Source of the DNA: Delftia tsuruhatensis
GTDB lineage: Bacteria; Pseudomonadota; Gammaproteobacteria; Burkholderiales; Burkholderiaceae_C
Length of the DNA: 64,000 nucleotides
Assembly (NCBI RefSeq): GCF_903815225.1
Contig: NZ_LR813084.1
Location: 1,406,501-1,470,500, forward strand
Reading direction: 5' to 3'
Below, piece after piece: positions 45,272 through 55,883 of the stretch. The notes under the pieces are model-generated. The model saw only the letters and a list, made by a program, of their open reading frames with translations. It was not told the origin of the DNA and made no database searches. A program made the translations under genes and the position numbers. Position 1 is the first letter of the stretch. Each line of letters starts with the position of its first letter.

Positions 45272-46270
45272 ATGACCTTGTCTCGCCGCACGTCCCTGTC
45301 GTGCCTGGGCGCGGTTGCGCTGCAATTGTCCGCCGCGCCTGCCTGGTCCAGTGGCCGGCGCCTTCAGCTTTCGGCGGCCTATGGCGATGCGGTCTTCCAC
45401 ACCCAGAACCTGCGCAGCTTCGCGCAACGGATCTCGGCCGGCACGCGGCAGTCCCTGGAGATCGAGGTGGTGTCCAATTCAGCGCTGCGACCCATGGACC
45501 AGGTCCTGCCGGCCCTGCAGCGCAACGAGATCGCATTCGGTGAGGTGCTCATGTCGTCCTGTGCGCACCTGCATCCCCTGCTGGGCATGGACGCGCTGCC
45601 CTTCATGGTGCGCGGCTTCGACGATGCCCAGCGCCTGTGGCAGCTGACCCGGCCCGGCATCCAGGAGTTCCTGCTGGCCCGCCAGGGGGTGCGCCTGCTC
45701 TGCGCCGTCCCCTGGCCGGCGCAGGGGCTGTTTTGCCGCCGCCCGGTCAACAGCATTGCCGATCTCAAGGGGCTCAGGCTGCGCATACAAAGCGACTGGA
45801 CGCGCCGGCTGGCCGAGCTGTGGGGTGCCCAGCCCGTGGTGCTCGCGGCCGGCGAGCTGCCCCGCAGCCTGGAGCAGGGCAGCATCGATGCCATGCTCTC
45901 GTCCAGCACCACGGGCGTGGACAGCCAGGCCTGGAAAACGATGAAGGTCTTTCTGGACATCAAGGCCTGGATTCCCAAGAACATGCTGTGTGTCAGCGAA
46001 GTGGCGTGGAAATCGCTGGGCGAGCCCGAGCGCCGTGCCATCGCCGAAGCCGCCGGGCTGGCGGAAAAGCAGGGGTGGGAGCTGGCGCGGCAGGCCGATG
46101 AACTGGGCAGGAAAGCCCTGATGGACAACAAGGTCCTGGTATCCACTCCCACGGCGGACCTGCGCAGGATGCTGGACCTCATGGGCGAGCGGTTCGGTCG
46201 CGAGTGGGTGGCCAAGGCGGGCCGCGAGAGCATGACCGTGCTCATGCAGTACCAGAGACAAAAGCACTGA
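45272..46270 (+). CDS. TRAP-type substrate-binding protein (DctP family), orphan
   Basis: A 332-residue periplasmic protein with a Tat-like signal (S-R-R-T-S-L-S-C-L-G-A-V-A-L then a hydrophobic run, cleavage near A-W-S-S). The core matches DctP proteins: L-K-G-L-R-L-R-I-Q-S, G-A-Q-P-V-V-L-A-A-G-E-L-P-R-S-L-E-Q-G-S-I-D-A. GGGAGG precedes the ATG. No DctQ or DctM membrane subunits are near, so it either works with a remote transporter or as a sensor. The stop codon lies inside the stem of the terminator for the convergent tRNA genes. Confidence 0.85.
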   Translation: MTLSRRTSLSCLGAVALQLSAAPAWSSGRRLQLSAAYGDAVFHTQNLRSFAQRISAGTRQSLEIEVVSNSALRPMDQVLPALQRNEIAFGEVLMSSCAHLHPLLGMDALPFMVRGFDDAQRLWQLTRPGIQEFLLARQGVRLLCAVPWPAQGLFCRRPVNSIADLKGLRLRIQSDWTRRLAELWGAQPVVLAAGELPRSLEQGSIDAMLSSSTTGVDSQAWKTMKVFLDIKAWIPKNMLCVSEVAWKSLGEPERRAIAEAAGLAEKQGWELARQADELGRKALMDNKVLVSTPTADLRRMLDLMGERFGREWVAKAGRESMTVLMQYQRQKH

Positions 46271-46290
46271 GCGATGACTCGCTTCAGTGC
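46260..46290 (-). terminator. Terminator of the tRNA-Lys array
   Basis: On the minus strand GCACTGA (46290-46284) … TCAGTGC (46270-46264) with an inner TCGC/GCGA pairing makes a stem of 11 bp with one bulge, followed by TTTT (46263-46260). It overlaps the last codons of the convergent binding-protein gene. Confidence 0.75.
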
Positions 46291-46304
46291 CTGCATTGGT
46301 TTGG

Positions 46305-46380
46305 TGGTGGGCCCTGAGTGATTCGAACACTCGACCAACGGATTAAGAGTCCGCTGCTCTACCAGCTGAGCTAAGAGCCC
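46305..46380 (-). tRNA. tRNA-Lys (anticodon CTT), copy 3 of array
   Basis: 76 nt with the CCA end encoded. Acceptor GGGCTCT/AGGGCCC (one G-T pair), anticodon stem GCGGA/TCCGT, loop CTCTTAA with anticodon CTT, T arm GAGTG-TTCGAAT-CACTC. Promoter-distal copy on the minus strand. Confidence 0.97.
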
Positions 46381-46434
46381 CCTTGGGGTTTCCAAAGGAA
46401 TCCGCCTGGAATGGTCCAGGCTGACAAGGAATTT

Positions 46435-46510
46435 TGGTGGGCCCTGAGTGATTCGAACACTCGACCAACGGATTAAGAGTCCGCTGCTCTACCAGCTGAG
46501 CTAAGAGCCC
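46435..46510 (-). tRNA. tRNA-Lys (anticodon CTT), copy 2 of array
   Basis: 76 nt, identical to its neighbours, CCA encoded. The spacers on both sides (46381-46434 and 46511-46558) share the words CTGGxxxx…GAxTTTCC-like but are not identical. Confidence 0.97.
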
Positions 46511-46558
46511 CCTCGGAGTTTCCGAAGGCCCAGGCTGAAAGAATCAACCTGGAAAATG

Positions 46559-46634
46559 TGGTGGGCCCTGAGTGATTCGAACACTCGACCAACGGATTAA
46601 GAGTCCGCTGCTCTACCAGCTGAGCTAAGAGCCC
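46559..46634 (-). tRNA. tRNA-Lys (anticodon CTT), copy 1 of array
   Basis: 76 nt, identical to the other two, CCA encoded; promoter-proximal. About 25 bp upstream on the minus strand a CTGCAA-17 nt-CATAAT arrangement (-10 at about 46668-46663) may be the promoter. Confidence 0.97.
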
Positions 46635-46712
46635 CACGTGTCGCCTGCTATGCAAACGAGACCGCAATTATGCGGCATTTTTGCGGCGCTTGCAGGAAAC
46701 CTGCCGAATTTT

Positions 46713-47201
46713 TTAACGCATGGCGTTGCGTCGGGCCAATTCCATGAACAGGCCGCTCTGGTCCAGATCGCCCAGGCCCTGTTCCACGCCCTGCGCGTAC
46801 AACTGCTCGAACAGGACCGTAATGGGGGCATCGAAGCCCAGGTCCTGTGCGGTGGCCAGGGCGTTGCGCATGTCCTTGAGCTGCACGGTCATGCGTCCGC
46901 GCGGTGCGAAGTCGCGCTTCACCATGCGCTCACCGTGCACCTGGAAGATGCGGCTGTCGGCAAAGCCGCCTGCAATCGCCTCACGCACCCTGGCAGGGTC
47001 CGCGCCACCGCGCTCGGCCAGCAGCAAGGCCTCGGCCACGGCGCCGATGGTGATGCCCACGATCATCTGGTTGGCAAGCTTGGCCAGTTGCCCCGCACCA
47101 TGCGGGCCGACCAGGGTGGCGCGGCCCAGGTGGGCGAAGACGGGCTGGGCATGCTCGAAGTCGGTGGCCTCGCCGCCTGCCATGATGGCCAGCGTGCGGG
47201 G
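46713..47201 (-). pseudogene. C-terminal half of a GarR-like beta-hydroxyacid dehydrogenase (N-terminus deleted)
   Basis: The frame codes for about 160 residues that match the C-terminal helical domain of 2-hydroxy-3-oxopropionate reductase/3-hydroxyisobutyrate dehydrogenases: T-L-A-I-M-A-G-G-E-A, G-P-H-G-A-G-Q-L-A-K-L-A-N-Q with the catalytic Lys, and a normal C-terminal end. The family is about 300 residues; the NAD-binding Rossmann half is completely absent. Upstream of about 47201 the frame has a stop (TGA near 47216) and unrelated DNA, the guaC 3' region. The first ATG (47183) would give 156 residues without cofactor site. It has no own promoter that I can see and lies behind the guaC terminator. 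Confidence 0.8.
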
Positions 47202-47250
47202 ATGTGGGGGTGTTCATGTCTCTTCCAGATCGTCATCGGTGCGCACAGGC

Positions 47251-47274
47251 GGAAAACAGGCGGCCGAAGCCGCC
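47251..47274 (-). terminator. guaC intrinsic terminator
   Basis: On the minus strand GGCGGC-TTCG-GCCGCC (47274-47259) followed by TGTTTTCC. It lies 23 bp after the guaC stop and isolates the GarR-like remnant from guaC transcription. Confidence 0.75.
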
Positions 47275-47296
47275 ATTTTTCCTGCACGCAGCGTGC

Positions 47297-48274
47297 CTAC
47301 ATCAGCAGGTGCTCGCCTGCATTGTCGCCGCCCAGGATGACGTAGTTGACCTTGCGGATGTCCATGAGCTTCTTGCCGCCCGAGTAGCTGATCGAGCTTT
47401 GCACGTCCTGTTCCATCTCGATCAGGGTGTCGGCCAGGTGGCCCTTGACGGGTTCGAGGATGCGCTTGCCCTCGACGTGCTTGTACTCGCCCTTGTTGAA
47501 GTCCGAGGCCGAGCCGTAGTACTCCTTGAAGCGCTGGCCGTTTTCCTCGACGGTCTGGCCGGGCGATTCCTCGTGGCCCGCGAACAGCGAGCCGATCATC
47601 ACCATGGTGGCGCCGAAGCGCACGCTCTTGGCGATGTCGCCATGGCTGCGGATGCCGCCGTCGGCGATGATGGGCTTGGTCGCCACGCGCGCGCACCACT
47701 TCAGGGCCGACAGCTGCCAGCCGCCCGTGCCGAAGCCCGTCTTGAGCTTGGTGATGCAGACCTTGCCGGGGCCGATGCCGACCTTGGTGGCATCCGCGCC
47801 CCAGTTTTCCAGGTCGATCACGGCCTCGGGCGTGCCCACGTTGCCGGCGATCACGAAGGCCTTGGGCAGGTGCTGCTTGAGGTAGCCGATCATGTTCTTC
47901 ACGCTGTCGGCATGGCCATGGGCGATGTCGATGGTGATGTACTCGGGGCACAGGCCTTCGGCGACGAAGCGGTCCACGGTGTCGTAGTCGGGCTTCTTGA
48001 CACCCAGCGAGATGGAGGCGAAGCAGCCCTTGCCCTGCATCTCGCGCACGAACTGGACGTTGTCCAGGTCGAAGCGGTGCATCACATAGAAGTAGCCGTT
48101 GCGGGCCAGCCAGGTGCAGATCTGTTCATCCACCACCGTCTTCATGTTGGCCGGCACGGCCGGGATGCGGAACGACCGACCGCCCAGTTCCACGCTGGCG
48201 TCACATTCCGAGCGGCTTTCCACGCGGCACTTGCGGGGCAGCAGCAGGATGTTGTCGTAGTCGAAGATTTCCAT
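47297..48274 (-). CDS. guaC: GMP reductase (GuaC, short type)
   Basis: A 325-residue TIM-barrel enzyme that reduces GMP to IMP with NADPH in purine salvage. It starts [13 protein letters not shown] and has the catalytic loop [11 protein letters not shown] with the nucleophilic Cys, then [12 protein letters not shown]. It has no CBS domains, which with the length argues for the GuaC2-type GMP reductase and against IMP dehydrogenase. Start at 48274; a GGAA lies just upstream. It stands alone with its own terminator. Confidence 0.93.
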   Translation of the reverse strand: MEIFDYDNILLLPRKCRVESRSECDASVELGGRSFRIPAVPANMKTVVDEQICTWLARNGYFYVMHRFDLDNVQFVREMQGKGCFASISLGVKKPDYDTVDRFVAEGLCPEYITIDIAHGHADSVKNMIGYLKQHLPKAFVIAGNVGTPEAVIDLENWGADATKVGIGPGKVCITKLKTGFGTGGWQLSALKWCARVATKPIIADGGIRSHGDIAKSVRFGATMVMIGSLFAGHEESPGQTVEENGQRFKEYYGSASDFNKGEYKHVEGKRILEPVKGHLADTLIEMEQDVQSSISYSGGKKLMDIRKVNYVILGGDNAGEHLLM

Positions 48275-48570
48275 TTGATTCCAAGCTCCATGAAAGGTCG
48301 CGGCAGGAACATCCCTCCGCGATGGGGCGCTTGGCTTGGAGGCCGGTCTTGCGGGCGGCGCGGGCGGGCCGCGTCGCCAGGGCGGCTGTGGCCCGGGCAC
48401 AAAAAACCGGACCGCAAGAAACTTGGGCCCGGTGATTGATTCTATACGCTGCCGGCAGGGTGCATGCGAACCCTTTCGATATGGCGGCCATAGCGTTGGG
48501 CTTATGAACACGGCGCGTGGCCGGATACAAGGAAATGCGGCCCTGGATGTCCCGGCGGGCGGGGTCTTCC
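48275..48570. other. guaC-uvrD divergent region
   Basis: A 296-bp non-coding stretch. CCGGGC (48393-48398) and GCCCGG (48427-48432) can pair around an A-rich loop (ACAAAAAACC…). No known purine riboswitch is recognised. TACAAT before uvrD lies at its right edge. Confidence 0.35.
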
Positions 48571-48576
48571 TACAAT
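48571..48576 (+). promoter_or_regulatory. -10-like hexamer directly before uvrD
   Basis: TACAAT ends 6 nt before the uvrD ATG, with no Shine-Dalgarno sequence. Candidate leaderless-transcript promoter. Confidence 0.45.
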
Positions 48577-48582
48577 GCCGGA

Positions 48583-51041
<2,459 letters not shown>

Positions 51042-51042
<1 letters not shown>

Positions 51043-51479
51043 TGGCCGTGCCAGAGTCCATTGCACAGGCTCCGGGCCTGGCCACGGCCGGGCTGATCGT
51101 GGTCCGGCAGCGCCGCCTGCTGCTGGCCTACTCCAACAACAGGCGTGCATGGTATCTGCCGGGCGGCAAGGTCGATGCCGGCGAGACGCCCGAGCAGGCG
51201 CTGCACCGCGAGATCGAGGAGGAGCTGAGCCTGGTGCTGCGGCCGCGGCAACTGCGCCCCTATGGCCATGTCACCGCACTCGCCTATGGGGAGGTGCCCG
51301 CGCGCCGCATGGAGCAGGACTGCTTTCTCTATGCGCTCGGTGAGGATGAGCGGATACGGCCCGGCCAGGAAATCGGTGCCTTGCGCTTTTTCTGCGCCGA
51401 GGACTATGCGCGAGAGCCCGCCCAGGTCAGCGGCGTGCTCAAGGTCATGGAGATGCTGCGCGCCGACGGACTGATGTAG
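51042..51479 (+). CDS. Nudix hydrolase
   Basis: A 145-residue Nudix-fold protein. Box G-G-K-V-D-A-G-E-T-P-E-Q-A-L-H-R-E-I-E-E at about 40-59 is canonical up to the final Gly, which is Ser (E-E-E-L-S-L). Substrate not predictable. Its ATG overlaps the uvrD stop by 1 nt, so it is probably translationally coupled to uvrD, which might indicate a role in sanitising damaged nucleotides. Confidence 0.88.
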
Positions 51480-51606
51480 AGCCGGCACCGCAGATCCAGG
51501 CGTGATTCCGAGGTTCGGCGCGGCGGTGTGGCGCACATCGCCGCACGCCTCGTCCTGCGTGCATGGGCTGCAGTCATGGCATCCGCCGTGCGGGCCGGAG
51601 GCCATG

Positions 51607-51634
51607 AAAGAAGGCCATGGAGAGAACCATGGCC
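51607..51634 (-). terminator. Candidate terminator of the phoX gene
   Basis: GGCCATGG (51613-51620) and CCATGGCC (51627-51634) form a perfect 8-bp stem with a 6-nt loop, 48 bp after the phoX stop; the minus strand continues TTCTTTC. Confidence 0.5.
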
Positions 51635-51681
51635 CGTGGCGAGCAGCCCCCTGTACCGCGCGGGGCGCTCCTGGTGCATGC

Positions 51682-53631
51682 TCAGGCCGATAGCCTGGGT
51701 TGGGCGGCCGTGCCGGTCAGGTAGCCGACGGCGGCGCCGAACTTGCCGCGGTAGTTGGCGCTGATCAGCGGATCCAGCGTGGGCTTGACCACGTTGTGGA
51801 TGCTGCCCCAGTCACCGGCGTGCTGGAAGTTGCTCATGATGTAGGTCCAGCCGTTGATCTCGTCCACGGCGTGCAGGCCGGTGGATTCGCCACCGGCGGG
51901 AATCGACATCAGGCGCGAGAGCTGCCTGGTGTCGATGTTGTAGGCCCACAGGAAGTTGTTCACGTGCTGGCCGCTGTCCTCGCCGATGAACAGGGTGCGC
52001 ATCTTCTCCGAGAACTTGAGGTTGTCGGGGTTGCAGATCTTGTTCGGATTGCCGGTGTTGCCCAGGGCATCGGCCGGGATGTCCTCGCCGGCCAGCAGGG
52101 CCTTGGTGTCCACGGGCATCCATTCGCTGTTGATGGCGGCACCGGCCGTGTCCTTCTGGCCGCCGCGCAGGTTCAGTGCCATCACGGCGCCGGCCTTGAG
52201 CTGCCTGGGGATGGACACGCCGTTGCCCGCCACGTTCAGCGCGTCGCCGGCCACCATGGACTTCTCGCAGTTCTGCAATGCGGAATAGGCCACCTTGTCC
52301 TTGGCGTTGACGGTCGTGCCTTCCATCTTGGTGAAGCCCATGCTGGCGCCCTTGAAGGCCGCATAGCGATGGGTTTCCAGGAAGGCGGCGGCCTTGTCCA
52401 TGCCGGGGTTGATCCTGATCCACTCGACCTTGCCGTTGGCCGTGATCTTCGTGTAGCTGGCGTCGTTGGGATCGGCCTTGACCACGCTCATGATGTCCGT
52501 GGGCTTGAGCGTGTTGGCCAACTGCTCGATCTCGGCGCTGGTGGCCGAGCCCAGCTTGATCCAGGTCAGCGCGGCGGCGCTGCCCGAAGCGGGGTCGATG
52601 GAAAAGCCCGCGCCCACCTTGGCCACGTACAGCGAACCCGATGACAGGTCCTTTTCCTTGTCGGCCACGAAGACGAAATAGCCGCTGTTGGTGGCATCGT
52701 CGCCCATCAGCGCCGTGCGCTGGTCGGGCATGACCTGCACCAGCTCGTGCGAGATGCGGCCCATGCAGAAATGCTTCTTGATGCTGGCCGTGCCGTCGGC
52801 GTTGACGGTGACCTCGGGCATGTGGCCATAGTGGTAGGGGTTGGCCTTGTTCTGGTCGCCGTACAGGTTCTGGCTGAAGGCCTGCAGCTGGGCGTTGCCC
52901 GACGCGAAGGCGTCGGGCTCGTACTCCTCGCTGGACAGGTGCGTGCCCCAGGGCGACAGGCTGGCGCCGCAGGTGATCCACAGGCCATGGACCTTGGAGG
53001 TGTCCACGTTGTGGTACTTGACCAGGCTGAGCTTGCCCGTGGCCTGGTCCTGGTCCAGCGTCAGCACGGCGATGGGCGACGGCAGCTTGCCGTACATGTC
53101 GGTCTTGCCGTCCTGGGCCCAGGTCGTGTATTCGAACTGCACGACGGCGAAGACGGGCTTGCCCTTCACGCCTTCCACCTTGGCATTGGGCACTGTCAGC
53201 AGCGAAGTGCCGTCAGGCGAATCGGAGAAGAAGTGGCGCTCGCTGCCGGCCACCGTGCGATCGATGATTTTGTTGTTGTTGATGTCGTAATAGCCGCCTG
53301 CCAGGATCTTTCCTCCCTTGCCGTCTGGCACTTCATCGCCCGTCACGAAGAAGGGCTGGTAGCCAAGGTCATAGGTCTGCGTGCTGTCGTCGCTGTACTG
53401 CACCTTGAGCTGCGAGGCCACGGTCATCTTCGCCATCGCCTGGGGGGTGGCCAGCGTGGGGGCGGCCATCGACGTGAAGCTGGCCGACACATAGTTTCTC
53501 GCAGGGCCATCGCTTCCGCCGCAGGCGGTCAGCAGTCCGGTGGCAGACACAGCGGAGCCGAGCGGCAGCAGGGGGGCACCGGTCAGGAATTGCAGTGCCT
53601 TGCGGCGCGAGAGCATCGTGGATTGGGACAT
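51682..53631 (-). CDS. PhoX-family (DUF839) phosphatase-like Tat lipoprotein
   Basis: A 649-residue exported protein. Signal: S-R-R-K-A-L-Q-F-L (Tat-type), a hydrophobic run, then L-L-T-A-C-G-G lipobox, so it is probably a Tat-exported lipoprotein. The body matches DUF839/PhoX proteins, calcium- and iron-dependent alkaline phosphatases with a six-bladed propeller: I-T-C-G-A-S-L-S-P-W-G-T-H-L-S-S-E-E-Y, G-R-I-S-H-E-L, L-M-G-D-D-A, S-G-S-L-Y-V-A-K. ATG 53631 has GGAAG upstream. A Pho-box-like array lies 107-146 bp upstream, so induction by phosphate starvation via PhoB is likely. Phosphatase activity is inferred from the family. Confidence 0.85.
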   Translation of the reverse strand: MSQSTMLSRRKALQFLTGAPLLPLGSAVSATGLLTACGGSDGPARNYVSASFTSMAAPTLATPQAMAKMTVASQLKVQYSDDSTQTYDLGYQPFFVTGDEVPDGKGGKILAGGYYDINNNKIIDRTVAGSERHFFSDSPDGTSLLTVPNAKVEGVKGKPVFAVVQFEYTTWAQDGKTDMYGKLPSPIAVLTLDQDQATGKLSLVKYHNVDTSKVHGLWITCGASLSPWGTHLSSEEYEPDAFASGNAQLQAFSQNLYGDQNKANPYHYGHMPEVTVNADGTASIKKHFCMGRISHELVQVMPDQRTALMGDDATNSGYFVFVADKEKDLSSGSLYVAKVGAGFSIDPASGSAAALTWIKLGSATSAEIEQLANTLKPTDIMSVVKADPNDASYTKITANGKVEWIRINPGMDKAAAFLETHRYAAFKGASMGFTKMEGTTVNAKDKVAYSALQNCEKSMVAGDALNVAGNGVSIPRQLKAGAVMALNLRGGQKDTAGAAINSEWMPVDTKALLAGEDIPADALGNTGNPNKICNPDNLKFSEKMRTLFIGEDSGQHVNNFLWAYNIDTRQLSRLMSIPAGGESTGLHAVDEINGWTYIMSNFQHAGDWGSIHNVVKPTLDPLISANYRGKFGAAVGYLTGTAAQPRLSA

Positions 53632-53737
53632 GGGGCTTCCGTTGATTGTTTGTGACGGCCATCCGGTCGGAGAGGGCCGGGCGTCGCAGCGCAGCGTGGG
53701 CAAGCTCGACGTCCGCCCGGCATGCTAGGTAGCTTGC

Positions 53738-53777
53738 GTGACATGGAAATGTCATGAATATGACGAAGTCGTGACGC
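53738..53777 (-). promoter_or_regulatory. Pho-box-like array upstream of phoX
   Basis: On the minus strand four 7-bp units spaced by 4 bp: GCGTCAC, TCGTCAT, ATGACAT and ATGTCAC. The PhoB consensus is CTGTCAT repeated every 11 bp; the units match it at 4, 5, 5 and 5 of 7 positions. Direction and distance suit control of phoX. Confidence 0.6.
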
Positions 53778-53807
53778 TGCCATGGGGCACGGCTGCGGTG
53801 CCCCAAA

Positions 53808-53832
53808 GAAAAAGCCCCTGAGAAGGGGCTTT
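53808..53832 (-). terminator. Intrinsic terminator of the BPSS1780-type gene
   Basis: AAAGCCCCT (53811-53819), GAGA loop, AGGGGCTTT (53824-53832), with further T's on the minus strand; 5 bp after the stop at 53837. Confidence 0.85.
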
Positions 53833-53836
53833 GCTC

Positions 53837-54670
53837 TCACTGGGACAACCCCGGTGGCGGGGGTGGCTCGGAGCCGATGGCATCGCTGCTGTCGCTGGCA
53901 TCGGGGGCGGCAAAGCAGTCGCGGAAGGTGAAGACGATGGAGGTGAAGAACATCGCGGCCAGCAGCATGGCCGTGGCGATCACCAGGCCGTTGGCGATAT
54001 TGCCCAGGACCTGGGCCAGGATGGCGGTGACCAGGGACATGACGATGCCGGCGACGATGAACACGCCCATCCAGCTCAGGCCGAAGACCACCAGCGCACC
54101 GATGTTGCGCACGCAGGCCACCAGGCTGAAGAACAATGCCTTGACCGGGGGAATGTTGTGCCAGTGCACCAGTCCCGGGGCATGCCAGAACAGCAGCGAC
54201 AGCGGCAGATAGAGACCCATGCTCAGCCACATGGCGGCCTGGAAGTCGGCGGACTCCGCGATCTCGCGCGTCAAAGGCTCGCCACCCAGGTAGACGTTGG
54301 CGAACTGGCCGTCGTCCACCAGCATGGACAGGCCCATGATCAGCAGGAAGCCGGCTGCATACATGGCACCCAGGGTGATCATGGAGTTCAGGCGCTGACG
54401 GCCGGTGCGAAAGGCCACCAGCAGCAGGGTCGGCGTGGGCGCCCGCCCGTGCGAGGCCTCGGCGGCGGCCACCATCATGGCCAGCGAGGTGGCCGGCAGC
54501 AGGCCCAGGGCGATCACGGGGCCGATCAGGGGCAGCAGCGTCACCAGCGAGATGGCCGCCATCGACAGGAAGAACAATGCCGCCAGTGCCAGCGGCTGCT
54601 GGCGGAAGGTGCGGATGCCCTGCTGCACCCATTGCAGGCCGGTGCGGGCGGGAACGATGAGAAGTTTCAT
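53837..54670 (-). CDS. BPSS1780-type membrane protein
   Basis: A 277-residue inner-membrane protein with about six hydrophobic segments. The start M-K-L-L-I-V-P-A-R-T-G-L-Q-W-V-Q-Q-G-I-R-T-F-R matches the BPSS1780-type membrane proteins common in betaproteobacteria, which have no known function. The C-terminus is Asp/Ser then Pro-rich. An upstream in-frame start at 54703 would add 11 residues. No ribosome-binding site is visible. Confidence 0.8.
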   Translation of the reverse strand: MKLLIVPARTGLQWVQQGIRTFRQQPLALAALFFLSMAAISLVTLLPLIGPVIALGLLPATSLAMMVAAAEASHGRAPTPTLLLVAFRTGRQRLNSMITLGAMYAAGFLLIMGLSMLVDDGQFANVYLGGEPLTREIAESADFQAAMWLSMGLYLPLSLLFWHAPGLVHWHNIPPVKALFFSLVACVRNIGALVVFGLSWMGVFIVAGIVMSLVTAILAQVLGNIANGLVIATAMLLAAMFFTSIVFTFRDCFAAPDASDSSDAIGSEPPPPPGLSQ

Positions 54671-54803
54671 GGGGTGAGGAGGTCGGGGCGTCCCGGCGGA
54701 CATGGCCTCTGGCGTGGGCCGCGCGGCCGGCGCCGGAACGGGGACTGTACCCGAGGATGTGGCGCCATGGACCGCAAAGCCCCTGGCCCTGGCGCCAGGG
54801 GTG

Positions 54804-55760
54804 TCAGGCCAGCGCCACGGGATGGGCCAGGCGCTGGCGCAGCACGCGCTCGAAATGCGTGGGGTCGTGGGGCGTGAGCAGCGAGGCCTCGCGCGGCAGA
54901 TGGAAGTCCCACAGGCGCGAAATCCAGAAGCGCAGCGCGCCTGCGCGCAGCATGGGGTTGAACAGCTCGCGCTCGGCGGCGCTCAAGGGGCGCACGCCCT
55001 GGTAGGCGTCGATCATGGCCTGTGCCTTGGCCGCGTCATGGGCTCCGGTGGCATGGTCTATGCACCAGTCGTTGAGGCAGACGGCCAGATCGAACAGCCA
55101 GCTGTCCACGCCGGCGAAGTAGAAGTCGAAGAAGCCGGTCAGCCGCTCGCCCTCGAACATCACGTTGTCGCGGAACAGGTCCGCGTGCACGGGACCGCGC
55201 GGCAGGGCGGCATAGGCCGGGGAAGCGGCCACGTGGTTCTGGAAGGCCAGCTCCGAACGCAGCAGTTCGCCTGTGGCGGCGTCGATGTGCGGGATCACCG
55301 TGGGCACGGTCTCGTTCCACCAGGCCAGGCTGCGCAGGTTGGGCTGCTGGCGCTCGTAGTCGCGTCCGGCCAGGTGCATGCGTGCCAGCATCTCGCCCAC
55401 GGCCGTGCAGTGCACGGCCTGGGGGGCCAGCTCGCTGCGACCGGGCAGGCGGTTGACGATGGAGGCCGGCTTGCCGCACAGGCGCAGCAGGATGTCGCCG
55501 CTGCGCGCCTCGGCCTGCGGATCGGGCACGGGGATGCCGGCCTGGGCCAGGTGCTTCATCAGGTACAGGTAGAACGGCAACTGCTCGGCCGTCAGACGCT
55601 CGAACAGTGTCAGCACCCACTCGCCCTGGTCGGTGGTGAGAAAGTAGTTGGTGTTCTCGATGCCACCCTGGATGCCGCGCAACTGCTTGAGGGTACCCAG
55701 GGACATGCGGCGCAGCAGTTCGCGCGCGTCTTTTTCGGTGACTTCGGTGAAAACGGCCAT
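54804..55760 (-). CDS. thrB: Homoserine kinase (APH-fold type)
   Basis: A 318-residue kinase that phosphorylates homoserine for threonine synthesis. It is the aminoglycoside-phosphotransferase-fold type used by many beta- and alphaproteobacteria, not the GHMP type of E. coli. N-terminal [16 protein letters not shown]; catalytic loop V-H-A-D-L-F-R-D-N at about residues 191-199; metal site G-F-F-D-F-Y-F. It neighbours DUF2782 and polA, a conserved arrangement. Confidence 0.93.
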   Translation of the reverse strand: MAVFTEVTEKDARELLRRMSLGTLKQLRGIQGGIENTNYFLTTDQGEWVLTLFERLTAEQLPFYLYLMKHLAQAGIPVPDPQAEARSGDILLRLCGKPASIVNRLPGRSELAPQAVHCTAVGEMLARMHLAGRDYERQQPNLRSLAWWNETVPTVIPHIDAATGELLRSELAFQNHVAASPAYAALPRGPVHADLFRDNVMFEGERLTGFFDFYFAGVDSWLFDLAVCLNDWCIDHATGAHDAAKAQAMIDAYQGVRPLSAAERELFNPMLRAGALRFWISRLWDFHLPREASLLTPHDPTHFERVLRQRLAHPVALA

Positions 55761-55812
55761 GTTGCGAAGCCGGCCTTCACGGCACGGCGGAAATCGTTGT
55801 CTTCAGATACGT

Positions 55813-55841
55813 AAAAAGGGCAGCGCCATCAGGCGCTGCCC
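55813..55841 (-). terminator. Intrinsic terminator of the DUF2782 gene
   Basis: GGGCAGCGCC (55818-55827), ATCA loop, GGCGCTGCCC (55832-55841); minus strand continues TTTTT (55817-55813). Strong 10-bp stem. Confidence 0.9.
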
Positions 55842-55883
55842 CTGGGATGCCGCCCGCTGCGGGGCAGGGCAGTCCTGCGAGGT

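Noticed and set aside
46305..46634. Three near-identical units with spacers of about 50 bp that look like a repeat array
   Set aside because: Each unit folds into a complete tRNA-Lys with CCA; this is a tRNA array, not a CRISPR.
46473..46667. A 64-codon minus-strand ORF covering tRNA genes
   Set aside because: It is made of tRNA sequence, a well-known false ORF type (A-Q-L-V-E-Q-R-T-L-N-P).
46692..46713. GCAGG-AAA-CCTGC followed by six T's
   Set aside because: It would terminate only plus-strand transcription, and no plus-strand gene ends there; the stem is only 5 bp.
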